From Prevotella sp. HJM029 (GTDB lineage: Bacteria > Bacteroidota > Bacteroidia > Bacteroidales > Bacteroidaceae): a stretch of 64,000 nucleotides of DNA. This document shows positions 52,908 to 62,500 of the stretch, piece after piece. A program made the translations under genes and the position numbers. The stretch lies in the NCBI RefSeq assembly GCF_000599605.1, contig NZ_KK082662.1, forward strand, positions 7,013 to 71,012, in the 5' to 3' direction. Position 1 is the stretch's first letter. Every line of letters starts with the position of its first letter. The notes beneath the pieces are model-generated. The model searched no databases, was not told where the DNA came from, and saw only the letters and a program-made list of their open reading frames with translations.

Positions 52908-54392
52908 TTATACTTCTTTATTCATTTTTAAACGAGCCAATAGCTCCCAAGTGCGAATGCGATCTTTATAAGTGTTGTTTCGATTTTCTTTTTCAATGCT
53001 CAGTGCGGCATCTGAATTGTCATCCCAACGTCTGCAACAATACAAAACGTCATAAATTCGACCTATCTGATAGTAACGAGAGATGGCCAAGCCTAATGCA
53101 TAGTCCTCACCATAGTTAACATTGGGAAGTTTCACTTCGCGCAGAATGGGGGTGAAGAAAGCACGAGGTGCACCTAAGCCATTGATGCGGAGTGCATTGT
53201 TTCGACCATTCTCAGGAGTCCATTCTCTATGATCTATCTTGCCAGGAGGAAGCATATTCTTGTGAATGTCTGTCAACATATAGCTACCTATCACCATAGC
53301 GCATTGTTGTTCATAAAAAGCATCGACAAACTTTTGTAAAGTGTGTTCGTCGCTATACACGTCGTCGCTGTCTAATTGCACGATAAACTGGCCGCATTGA
53401 GGATGATGTGCAGCCATATTCCAGCTGTTACCAACACCAATATCGCGTCGGTTGGGGATGAGGTGAATCACTCTTTCGTCATTCTTATATTCATCGATGA
53501 GCTCTGTCGTTCCATCGGTTGAATGATAGTCGGGACCATTTTCAACGATAAAAACATTAAACTTGAAGTTTGTTTTTTGACTTAAAGCACTTTCGATAGC
53601 ATCACGGATGGTGCGAATTCTGTTGCGCACAGGAATCATGATAGAGGCTTCGACATCGAAGGGTTCAGCTTTTAAGTCAACCGATTTGAAAGTGGGTTTA
53701 AGATAGGCACCAATTGCTTTGAGGTGTTCTGTAGCTGCCGCTTCCATCTCAATCTGTGATGCCCGGTTACGTGGGTCAACATAATCGAAGAGTTTCTCGC
53801 CTGTTTTTCGGTTGTCGAGTTCCACCTCACTATAGAGGAATTCATTAATATGTTCAAATCTTTCACTGATAGATAATTTTAATCTTAGGTCATAAAAACC
53901 TGCAGCTTGATAGGATTGTGTCATGTTGGCAGCTGCCTTTTTCAGTGCATCGGTGCGGAAAAGGAGCACAGAACCAAAATCAAAATCATCGCGTAAGCTG
54001 CCTTGTTGGTAATCAATCACGGGTGCTTCACTACGCACACCCTCAGCAGAAATGTTGTAATGATCGGCATAAACCATGCCCGCTCCTGTGCATTCAGCAA
54101 TGCGTAGCATGCGTTCCAAGGCATAAAGACCCATTTCCATGTATTGCTCTTTCATGTAGACGAGCGTGTAAGGAGCTGTTGCTGTGGCTGCAATCTGACG
54201 CATTGTTTCACTACTTTTCAGAGTGTCGATGGTCAATGTGCAATCAACTCCAGTAACATTCTCTGCTTTCGTTTGTAAAACAACGATTCGATTTACATGG
54301 TCATCACCTTGTAAACTGGCCAATGTTTTATTCAGTGCTTCGGCAGCTGCCATAGGAATAAAACAATCTACAACTTGTTTTTTGTTCTGCAT
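52908..54392 (-). CDS. Glycosyltransferase family 2-like protein with N-terminal extension
   Basis: 494 residues, cytoplasmic, no membrane segment. The GT2 domain lies at about 250-460: SIMIPVRNRIRTI, the nucleotide-sugar motif VQLDSDDVY (DxD-like), and the ED of GEDYALG as candidate base region. The first 240 residues look like a second degenerate GT-A fold (YTLVYMKEQY, DFGSVLLFRTD). The acceptor is unknown. It opens the operon running to murQ, yet a glycosyl-forming enzyme is odd in a breakdown pathway; it may reuse amino sugars for surface glycans. Confidence 0.82.
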   Translation of the reverse strand: MQNKKQVVDCFIPMAAAEALNKTLASLQGDDHVNRIVVLQTKAENVTGVDCTLTIDTLKSSETMRQIAATATAPYTLVYMKEQYMEMGLYALERMLRIAECTGAGMVYADHYNISAEGVRSEAPVIDYQQGSLRDDFDFGSVLLFRTDALKKAAANMTQSYQAAGFYDLRLKLSISERFEHINEFLYSEVELDNRKTGEKLFDYVDPRNRASQIEMEAAATEHLKAIGAYLKPTFKSVDLKAEPFDVEASIMIPVRNRIRTIRDAIESALSQKTNFKFNVFIVENGPDYHSTDGTTELIDEYKNDERVIHLIPNRRDIGVGNSWNMAAHHPQCGQFIVQLDSDDVYSDEHTLQKFVDAFYEQQCAMVIGSYMLTDIHKNMLPPGKIDHREWTPENGRNNALRINGLGAPRAFFTPILREVKLPNVNYGEDYALGLAISRYYQIGRIYDVLYCCRRWDDNSDAALSIEKENRNNTYKDRIRTWELLARLKMNKEV

Positions 54393-54521
54393 ATCAATTT
54401 TTTATTTTTGTTTTTTATTTTGTTTGTATTTATTTTTTTTATAGTCTTCAGCGCCATAGCTAAAGATGTTGTAATGTCTTGTTGTCTATTCTGTAGGGAA
54501 AGCATAGAGATTGCAGTATAA

Positions 54522-54587
54522 TATGGTGCAAATCGTAATGCAATGTGGTACAGATTGTTGCATCATTTGGTATGGATTTCAACGATA
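54522..54587. repeat. Three imperfect 22-bp direct repeats upstream of the GT2-murQ operon
   Basis: Units 54522-54543, 54544-54565 and 54566-54587 share TnTGGTnnnnAT in register, two helical turns apart. The 244-bp gap 54393-54636 contains these, an A-rich leader and one -7-like element; the repeats are a candidate operator. Confidence 0.35.
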
Positions 54588-54617
54588 TGATTGATAGACA
54601 CTTTACGTTTCTGCCTA

Positions 54618-54625
54618 CAAATGTA
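54618..54625 (-). promoter_or_regulatory. -7-like element (TACATTTG) upstream of the GT2-murQ operon
   Basis: Minus-strand TACATTTG fits TAnnTTTG and lies just after the amidase stop, 226 bp before the GT2 ATG, which would give a long leader containing the 22-bp repeats. Confidence 0.4.
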
Positions 54626-54636
54626 GTACAAAGATT

Positions 54637-57600
54637 TTAAAAAGCGGCGGGTTGAAGCAGATAATTTAAAATCATTTGCATCAATTTTGTTCGACGAGGT
54701 GTCTCAATAATTGTTTCGAAGGGAATAGCTAAGACTATCGAACGCCAATGGTCGGTTGCATTTCCACCGAAGACAACCCCTGCACTTTTATTGTTTTCAG
54801 GATAGCGGAAGGCTGTATAAGCACAGGAATCTGCTGGTTCTATGGCATCTGGAGACTCAACTGCATATACAGAAGAATTAGGTACAGAGGCATAAGTCAA
54901 TGTCAAGGTGTTGGCCGATAAGGGAGATGTTACAGTAGTAAACTTGCCTGTTATAGCTGCTTTATCATTGCGCCATTGATATTTTAAGATGTCCTTTGCG
55001 AAATTAATATCTTCTTTTTGGGATGCGGATAGGGGGTTGCACCAAAGGTCTGTGCCGAGATAAGCACCAGATACAAATAGGTTTCCTCCAGCTTTGCAAT
55101 AGTTTGTGATGGCTTGTTGTAATGCGGATGGGAAGGTTTTGAAATGGAGTTCTCGTTGTGGTTGTATGCGCCCTAATTTACTTTGTTTATTTTTTCCAAT
55201 GATGATGTCAATCGCAGCAAATCGCTGTGTGTCGAGCATTCCTTGTTGGATAGCTGCATCTCGTCCTGCAGAAACGAAGCTATAGCCTGCTTTTAGGATG
55301 GCATCGCCATGTAAACGAGGATAATCAAAGGTGTTACCTGCAATAGCTATGCGCTCGAAATTAGCCTGACTATCACCAAAACCTGAAGCATCATCGTCCG
55401 TCCATGGAATGGAACGGCGGAACTCTTTTTGCTTGCCTACGAATGAAATTTGTTGTAGATAAGGCACACCATTGTCGCTCTCAGCTAAGAAGCCAGCCCA
55501 TTCGTCGTCGCTGCTGCAAAAGTCATCGGGCGCACTAATGCGGTCAAAGGCATTTATAATTAAGATGGGTTTAGCATTTGAATGAGGTGCTATGCCCACG
55601 CTTAATATTTCGGAAGGGAAGCTGATGCCACCATCATTCAAGGCACAAACCTTAAAACTAATGATGCTGTCTGTTGGTATTTCGGTTACGAAACTGTTTT
55701 TGTGCACCACAGTCCCATTATCAAAACCGCCATTTCCAATTCTCTGATACACGACGTAGTGTTTTGCTGTAGCAGTAGGTTCTAAAGAGTCTGGAGTTGC
55801 TTCCCATTGTAACAATACACGATTATTTTTCAAAAGCTGTGTAGAAAAGTGCTGTACGGGTAGCGGTTGAACTACATAATTATAGCCATAGGAGTTGCTC
55901 AGGAAGCGTAAGATTCCTTTATAGATGGCGCGACTTACAGCAAACTGAAAGCGAGGGTCGTGCCCATAACGCATGTCTGCAAAGTTCTCATGTGATAAAA
56001 GTTCGAGTAGCATCGCAGGTACGCGTGGTGTCCAAGCTTCGAAATAGCGTTGATCCCACATGCCACGACGACTCCATTTGGGTTCGAAGCAGGTGCGAAT
56101 ATCGTGGACAATAGAAGACTGTACGAGATCGCAGAGGTCTCTATTGGCCTGTCGACTGCTACCATCGGCAAAGTGTCCATTATAGGTCTGGGTATCATAG
56201 ATGCCTAAAGTGCCGATGATGGAGTCGCCATAAACGGTTCCTGCATCACTATGAAAAGCAAAAGAAAGGTCAATGGGAATGTTTAGCCCTTTGCCTTCGG
56301 GCCATGCTTTAGTGCCTGCAGCAAGATAATTTACCCATTGACCACGTGATTTGTAGTCGTCTCTATAGTCATCTAAACCATGGGAAGGAGAGTAAATGCT
56401 ATCGGGAACACCTGCCCATTGCATGGAATAGCGTGCCGCTTCTAAATATCTTGGGTAGCCACTTACTTGGTAGGGATAGACCATTGCGGGTTGATAGGCA
56501 TTTCGAGGCTTACGTCCAATTTGTCGATCAATCTTTCCATCATAGGCAATGCTGTCGCCATTGGTTGTGCGTGCGATATTGCCTTGCCCACCACCTAAGC
56601 GGAGTGCATCGGCCGTGATGACGCTATTGTTTTGTTTAGAATAGTTGGTGAGTACAACTTTCGCTGTCTTCCCTTGTTGAAAAGGGAAGGTGCCGAGATA
56701 AATCCATGTACCACCCCCCATGCTTTGGTTTACTAATAAGGTGGTTGTACCACCGCTATGATGGATGGTATAATGGGCATCTGTGGCGCTGTTGGGTAGC
56801 GACTGGTAGGCCACATAAACGGCATAATCGCGCGATTGTGGAATATTTGGGCGCCAGCAGATGCTACTTACCGCCTTTTTATTGCGTGTTGTGGTGGCAA
56901 CACGATAGGTTCCTTCATGAAAAGGGTTCTCGAAATCGTGGTATTGTGGACGCAGATAGGCAAAGCCTGGTGCCTTTCCTGTAGTCCAAGGCTGTGCACC
57001 AGTAGTCTCAGTGTAATCTTTCTGTGCTACGCCTCCGTCATTATCAACGATAACTTCGAAAGGGTTTACGTCACGTTCACGTGGGGTGAGGACGTAGGCT
57101 CCGGCATTTTCGAGCATCGGAATGAGATAAGGCAGCACGTATTGTTGGGTATATTTGTCTTCAACGGTTTGCAACATACGTGCTCGTTGCCATTGCCATC
57201 GGTTGCGTCCAGCTTCGAAATAAAGTCCATGGCTTTGCCACATTGCGATGTTTTTGCCTTCAAGTCCGTGTGCAATAGCGTAGGGACGATTTTGATTTTT
57301 CACCAATGGAACCGTAGGATTGTAGGTGAAAACCGTGGGCTTATCAGCTTTCTTGCGATAAATTCGGGGTATTAAATCATAGATATTTTGTTGTCCGGCC
57401 ATCACAGATACTACACGGTGCTGAAGAGAATCGGGCAAGATGGCTTTGATTTTCTGCAGAATTTCGTCACATTTTGCGGGGGTAAACGAAACGTAGGAGA
57501 AGTCACTTGTGACATAAATATGCAGCGATTGAGCATTGTTGTGGATGGAATCAATGTGTAAGGGACGCATACTGATTCCTGAAATGTACTGATTGAGTAT

Positions 57601-57702
57601 TTTTTCGAGGGCAGTTTGCTGATTGTTTGAAAGCGATTGAGCCGAACTCTCCGCTGAAAAAAGGAATGCGAAAAGCAAGGAAAGTGTTGCTATTTTTGTC
57701 AT
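54637..57702 (-). CDS. N-acetylmuramoyl-L-alanine amidase-like protein with golvesin-type insert
   Basis: 1021 residues with a signal peptide (1-22, ending SSA). The zinc-amidase (Amidase_3-like) half-sites are split: an N-terminal part with WQSHGLYFEAG and LPYLIPMLENAGAYV, a beta-rich insert (about 280-380, YAVYVAYQSLPNSATDAHYT, golvesin/xanthan-lyase-like), then FAFHSDAG and the C-terminal MLLELLSHEN glutamate. A fibronectin-III-like domain and a third Rossmann-like domain follow. It probably cuts the MurNAc-L-Ala bond of peptidoglycan fragments outside the cytoplasm. The start at 57702 is chosen because a strong hairpin occupies 57718-57752, inside the longer frame from 57780. Confidence 0.82.
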   Translation of the reverse strand: MTKIATLSLLFAFLFSAESSAQSLSNNQQTALEKILNQYISGISMRPLHIDSIHNNAQSLHIYVTSDFSYVSFTPAKCDEILQKIKAILPDSLQHRVVSVMAGQQNIYDLIPRIYRKKADKPTVFTYNPTVPLVKNQNRPYAIAHGLEGKNIAMWQSHGLYFEAGRNRWQWQRARMLQTVEDKYTQQYVLPYLIPMLENAGAYVLTPRERDVNPFEVIVDNDGGVAQKDYTETTGAQPWTTGKAPGFAYLRPQYHDFENPFHEGTYRVATTTRNKKAVSSICWRPNIPQSRDYAVYVAYQSLPNSATDAHYTIHHSGGTTTLLVNQSMGGGTWIYLGTFPFQQGKTAKVVLTNYSKQNNSVITADALRLGGGQGNIARTTNGDSIAYDGKIDRQIGRKPRNAYQPAMVYPYQVSGYPRYLEAARYSMQWAGVPDSIYSPSHGLDDYRDDYKSRGQWVNYLAAGTKAWPEGKGLNIPIDLSFAFHSDAGTVYGDSIIGTLGIYDTQTYNGHFADGSSRQANRDLCDLVQSSIVHDIRTCFEPKWSRRGMWDQRYFEAWTPRVPAMLLELLSHENFADMRYGHDPRFQFAVSRAIYKGILRFLSNSYGYNYVVQPLPVQHFSTQLLKNNRVLLQWEATPDSLEPTATAKHYVVYQRIGNGGFDNGTVVHKNSFVTEIPTDSIISFKVCALNDGGISFPSEILSVGIAPHSNAKPILIINAFDRISAPDDFCSSDDEWAGFLAESDNGVPYLQQISFVGKQKEFRRSIPWTDDDASGFGDSQANFERIAIAGNTFDYPRLHGDAILKAGYSFVSAGRDAAIQQGMLDTQRFAAIDIIIGKNKQSKLGRIQPQRELHFKTFPSALQQAITNYCKAGGNLFVSGAYLGTDLWCNPLSASQKEDINFAKDILKYQWRNDKAAITGKFTTVTSPLSANTLTLTYASVPNSSVYAVESPDAIEPADSCAYTAFRYPENNKSAGVVFGGNATDHWRSIVLAIPFETIIETPRRTKLMQMILNYLLQPAAF

Positions 57703-57717
57703 TACACGAATAAAAAA

Positions 57718-57752
57718 ACTATCGCAGCCTGCAGCAAACAGGCTGCGATAGT
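57718..57752 (-). terminator. Intrinsic terminator/attenuator between SusD and the amidase
   Basis: Arms 57718-57731 and 57739-57752 form a perfect 14-bp stem with a 7-nt loop, followed on the minus strand by seven T. It lies 49 bp after the SusD stop and 15 bp before the amidase ATG, so it should cut down read-through from the SusCD genes into the enzyme genes. Confidence 0.88.
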
Positions 57753-57801
57753 AAATAAACGAAATTAAATAGGAGTTCAATTGAATAGAAATCGGAGGGG
57801 A

Positions 57802-59523
57802 TTACCAACCTATATTTTGCTTCATACCTGGATTCTGATTCAGTGTTAAATCATTCGATGGAATGGGGTATGAGTAATATTTAGGCAGGAAAGTGCGCGT
57901 GGCAGTTGTCCCAACAAGGTAATTGCCATCGACGGTCAAGCCGGTTTGGTCAGCAACACCACTCACATTGGCACCTCGATTGATATTGGGATGGACATTG
58001 CTATCTAATTTATCGAGTTGATGCCAGCGCAATAAGTCCCAATAACGATAGTCTAAGTCGCACATCAGTTCGCATCTTCGTGTGCGACGGATTTCCCAAA
58101 TGAGGTTGCTTACACCCATATTGTTGGCAGGGTCGGCAGCAGGTGTCAGCGTCAATGCCGGTAATTCCGCTCTCGTTTGTAAGAGGTTCACAGTGTTATC
58201 GAGATCGGTTTGGGTGATAGTGCCCAATTCTGCCTTTGCCTCAGCCTCGTTTAACAGGACAACAGCATACCAAAACAGTGGTATATCAGTGTAATTGGTA
58301 TTGGTGTTTGTACGATAATACAACTCCAACTGTGGGTTATCGTATTTATATATAGTATATCCCGTTGATGAAGTCATCTCTGCTGGGAGCGGACCATCAG
58401 GTGAAGGTTCGTTACGAATCCAGCCATGATTTTTGAAACAGATGATGGGATCAATGAGTAAACTCAAACGCTTATCTTTATTTTGCAGCAGATGGGCGAT
58501 GGAGTAATGACCTTGCGCATCAAGCTGTGCTTTATCGTTTGTGTTTAAAGTTGTTGTTGCAAGTGGACGACCATCTTTGAAAAGGAAGGCATCGACAGCA
58601 TCTTTCGTGATGCCACGCTGCGTGGTCGAGCTGCTGGTGAAGTCGCAAAGGCCGTGCATTTTGACATCCTTTTCATAGTTGTTGTAGAAAATCACTTCGT
58701 CATTTGAAGATAGATCCAAAGAATTGTAGATGGTGTAGATTTTACCTTTTGCATCGGGTGTCCATACGTTAAGTGTGAATTTTCCGGATGTTCTCAAACT
58801 TTCGGAAGCATCAACACAAGCTTGGAGATAGCGATTGGCACGCGTCAAGTCGGGTGCTTTGCCATTCTCTGCCAAGGTTCTGTACTTGCAAAAAGTTCCT
58901 TCATACAGGCAAACATCACTCTTCATGGCCTCTGCAAATTCTTTGCTCCATTCCGTTTTGTCGGATGTGTTGCTTGGAATGTTGGCAATAGCAAAGTTCA
59001 AATCTTCTAGAACTTTATCCATTACAAGGTCACGATCGGTGCGGGGGCCATAGACTTCTTCGCTTTCCAAATTGTCAATAACATGGTCTTCCCACTGTAC
59101 ATCGCCATACATCTGCACCAATTGGTAGTATTCCCAAGCGCGATTCAAGCGTCCGATAGCTTCGTATCGGGCTTTTGTTGCATTGGGGAGTGTTGAAATT
59201 TTCAAGCCATCAAGCATGTAATTGATTTGGCGTATATTCGTAAACATACCCGACCAAACGCCTGATTTGTTAGGGACAGTGGTGTACGTCCAGTTGTCAA
59301 ATGACGGATTAACTTGGTCATCATTTAAGCTATTGAAGTAGAAACTGCTGGCAGAACCATAGAAACCATAGAATGCGTTGCTATAGCCTTCCACCTGATT
59401 TTCATTACTCCAAAACGCTTTGTTATTTAAGAACGTATCGCGTGGATCCTTATCTAATAAGTCGTCACAGCCAGCTAACAATAACGATGCAGCTGCAAGG
59501 ACACAGAATATTTTTGTTTTCAT
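57802..59523 (-). CDS. SusD/RagB-family outer-membrane lipoprotein (peptidoglycan locus)
   Basis: 573 residues. Lipobox LLAGC with Cys19, followed by DDLLDKD, an acidic stretch like the surface-export signal of Bacteroidetes lipoproteins. SusD features are RLNRAWEYYQLVQMYGDVQW in the TPR-like region and the C-terminal LIWEIRRTRRCELMCDLDYR then YYSYPIPSNDLTLNQNPG. It should bind the substrate of the SusC partner, 24 bp upstream. From the neighbouring genes the substrate may be peptidoglycan fragments. Confidence 0.94.
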   Translation of the reverse strand: MKTKIFCVLAAASLLLAGCDDLLDKDPRDTFLNNKAFWSNENQVEGYSNAFYGFYGSASSFYFNSLNDDQVNPSFDNWTYTTVPNKSGVWSGMFTNIRQINYMLDGLKISTLPNATKARYEAIGRLNRAWEYYQLVQMYGDVQWEDHVIDNLESEEVYGPRTDRDLVMDKVLEDLNFAIANIPSNTSDKTEWSKEFAEAMKSDVCLYEGTFCKYRTLAENGKAPDLTRANRYLQACVDASESLRTSGKFTLNVWTPDAKGKIYTIYNSLDLSSNDEVIFYNNYEKDVKMHGLCDFTSSSTTQRGITKDAVDAFLFKDGRPLATTTLNTNDKAQLDAQGHYSIAHLLQNKDKRLSLLIDPIICFKNHGWIRNEPSPDGPLPAEMTSSTGYTIYKYDNPQLELYYRTNTNTNYTDIPLFWYAVVLLNEAEAKAELGTITQTDLDNTVNLLQTRAELPALTLTPAADPANNMGVSNLIWEIRRTRRCELMCDLDYRYWDLLRWHQLDKLDSNVHPNINRGANVSGVADQTGLTVDGNYLVGTTATRTFLPKYYSYPIPSNDLTLNQNPGMKQNIGW

Positions 59524-59547
59524 ATTCGTTTCGTATTAAAGTTGTTA

Positions 59548-62500
59548 TTAAAGCGTTACTTGCAAACCTATTGCCCAAGAGCGAGTGATAGGCAAAGTGC
59601 GTCCCCAACCGCCATATTTCACTCCGTCGCCGGTATTGATTTCTGGGTCGAGTGGTAAATTACCATTGCCTTTGTGCAGTAGGAACAAGTTATTGGCACT
59701 CACGTAAAGGCGGAGGCTTTCAACGTAAGCTTTTCGTGTGAGCTGCTTAGGAAGTGTGTAGCCCAAGGTTACATTCTTCAAGCGGAGATAAGACATGTTG
59801 ACCAAATATTTGCTTTGTGGATAGTAGTTGTGACTACCTCCGCCATCAGCAAGCGCCGGAACATTACCTTTGTCTTCATTGCCTGGCCACAAACAGGGAT
59901 AGTCATTGCTTTCGCTGATATTGACGATTCCATGGTCAGGATCATAGACATTGTACTTGGTTTGGTTGGCATAGAGTGCTAAATCGGGATTTCTCATCAA
60001 TGGGAAGTTGAATGCCGATATATTCCAAACAGACCGTTTGCCTACGCCTTGGAAGAATAAATCAAGGTCAAAGCCTTTGTAATTACCACCGATGTGGAAG
60101 CTATACTCGTATCTTGGCAAGCAGTTGCCAATGACTTTCAAATCGCCATGGTCTTCCAATGTGCCCTTTCCACCATCGATTTTACCATCACCATTGAGAT
60201 CTTTAAACTTAATATCGCCAGGACCATATACGAAGTTACCTGTCTGGATGCCTTTTTGATCGGCAATACCTGGCTTGTAATTCCAACTTCCGTCGGGGTT
60301 TTTGCTGGTGAAATCATCGGGAGTGAAATAACGATCGGTCTCAAAACCCCAAATGTCGCCCCATGTTTCGCCTTCGTAAGCATAGGAAACGTCGTTGGTG
60401 TGTCCGATAATCCTCTTGGAGTTGTTCCATTTCTTCACTTTTACTTTCGAATCGCCGATGCTGAAGTTGGCATACAATCCAAAGTCTTTCTTGAATTGTT
60501 TGCGCCATGCTAAGGTTAATTCCCAACCACGAGAACGTAGTTCGCCCGCATTCGTATAAGGTGCGTTGGCACCCACTGCCGAAGGAATGGCGTTGCCGGG
60601 AGCTAACATATCTTTAGTCAATCGTTCGAAGATTTCTGCGGTCAGCGTGAATTGGTTATCTAAGAAACCGAGGTCAAGACCAAGGTTCTTGGTTTGAATG
60701 CGTTCCCAAGTGAGCGATGGATTCACCCATGTTGGCCTGGTGAACATATTGCGCTTTCCACCTTTTTTGTCGAGCCACATGAAGCCTAAAGATGATACGT
60801 TATAGGCTGTTGTTGTGGAGAGGAACATATTGCTGCCCACAGCCTCGTTGCCAATTTCACCATAAGAGAAGCGCAGTTTACCATTTGAAACCATATTTTT
60901 CAGATTCTTCCAATAGGGCTCTTCTGTGAAGCGATACCCCAAAGAGAAGCTGGGGAAGAAAGCCCAACGATCGCCGGCACGGAACTTACTCGAGCCATCG
61001 TAACGTCCGTTGAGTTCCAACAGATAGATGCCTTTGTAATCATAGTTGATACGTCCGAAATAACCTGCTGACGAGTGGTCGTCTGTATTGCTATCGATGA
61101 CGGCATCTTTCATTTCGCCATAAGCTAAATTCAGCTCGGGGAAAGCCTCGTCATAGAGCTTTTTGCGCATTGCCGAGAAGTAATCGCTGGTGAAGTTTTC
61201 GCCGTTTACACCCACCATTACATTCAGGTTGTGCGTGTCGTTAAAGCTGTGGGCATAGTTCATATAGGCATTTGCCACCCAGCTGTTCGATTTGCTGTTC
61301 GAGCGTGTAGCGTTGGCGTTGGACGGAGTTACGATGTATCCGGGCGCAGTTCCAGCCCAGTTCATGCCATAAACGCTATGGTCGGATGTCTTACTGTTGA
61401 AATTATCAATCTGATATGTGTAATCAACATTCAGGGTTAAATCTTTTGTGATGTTCGCTTTCAAGAAGGCATTCATGCGCAGTGCATCGTGTGTTGATAC
61501 CCGGCGCGAGGCCTGCTTTTGCAAGGCTATCATGCGGTTATCGTATTGGGTTCCGTCGGCTGCCTGGAAGATGCCGGAAGGAACGAAATACGATCCCCAA
61601 CGCCAGATATACTGATAGATGTTGGTCCAAGGATCGGCGGCGCTGAAGTGGCGGCGCGTATAGTTGAAGCGGATGCCCGCTTTGAGCCAGTCGGTGAGGT
61701 CGGTTTGCAGATTGAGCACGGCATTATAGCGGGTACGTTCGCCGGGGTTGAACTTCATGATGTCTCTCTTCGCGTCGTAACCTAACGAAGTGTAGAATGT
61801 CGTGCGGCCCGATGATCCCGAGATGCTCACATCGTGTGTCTGTGCCGGAGCCGCATTGTCATACCATATCTTGCGAATGTCATAGTTGGCATAGTAGAGC
61901 GGAGTTCCATGGTCGAAATAATAGTCGCCCACATTGTCCATACTTTGATAGGGCTGCATCAGCGAGTAACCCTTCTTGCCGCCGTGCTGTCTCTCCCAGG
62001 CTTCGGCATAAGGCAGCAGCTTATCGAAATACATACCAAACAGTTCGGGCGTTGTTTCGCCAGCGCGTTTCTTACCGATGAGACCGGCACGCAGCTGTTC
62101 GGGAACGCTAGGATAGTCGGGTAGCACAGTGGCTTGGTCCCATGAAAACTGTCCATTGTATTTCACAGAGATGCGGTCGCCTTTCTTGGCTTGCTTCGTA
62201 TTGATGAGGATAACACCGAAGGCGGCGCGTGCACCGTAGATGGCTGATGACGATGCATCTTTCAATACAGAGATCGATTCGATGTCGTTGCCGCTAATCA
62301 TCGACAAATCGTCGGTGGGCATACCGTCGACCACAATCAGCGGAGCCGATTTCTGGCCGTTGGAGAGGGTGCCTAAACCGCGGATAGAAATAGATGGATT
62401 ACCTTCCAAACTACCGTTGTTGCTCAAGATGGTGAGGCCGGGGATGGCTCCCTGCAATGCTTTGGCCACATCTTGTTCGGGGCGGCTGCCGAGCGTCTTA

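Noticed and set aside
57703-57780. Longer amidase start at 57780
   Set aside because: The added 26 residues are encoded by a perfect terminator stem and its T-run, and they would spoil the signal peptide.
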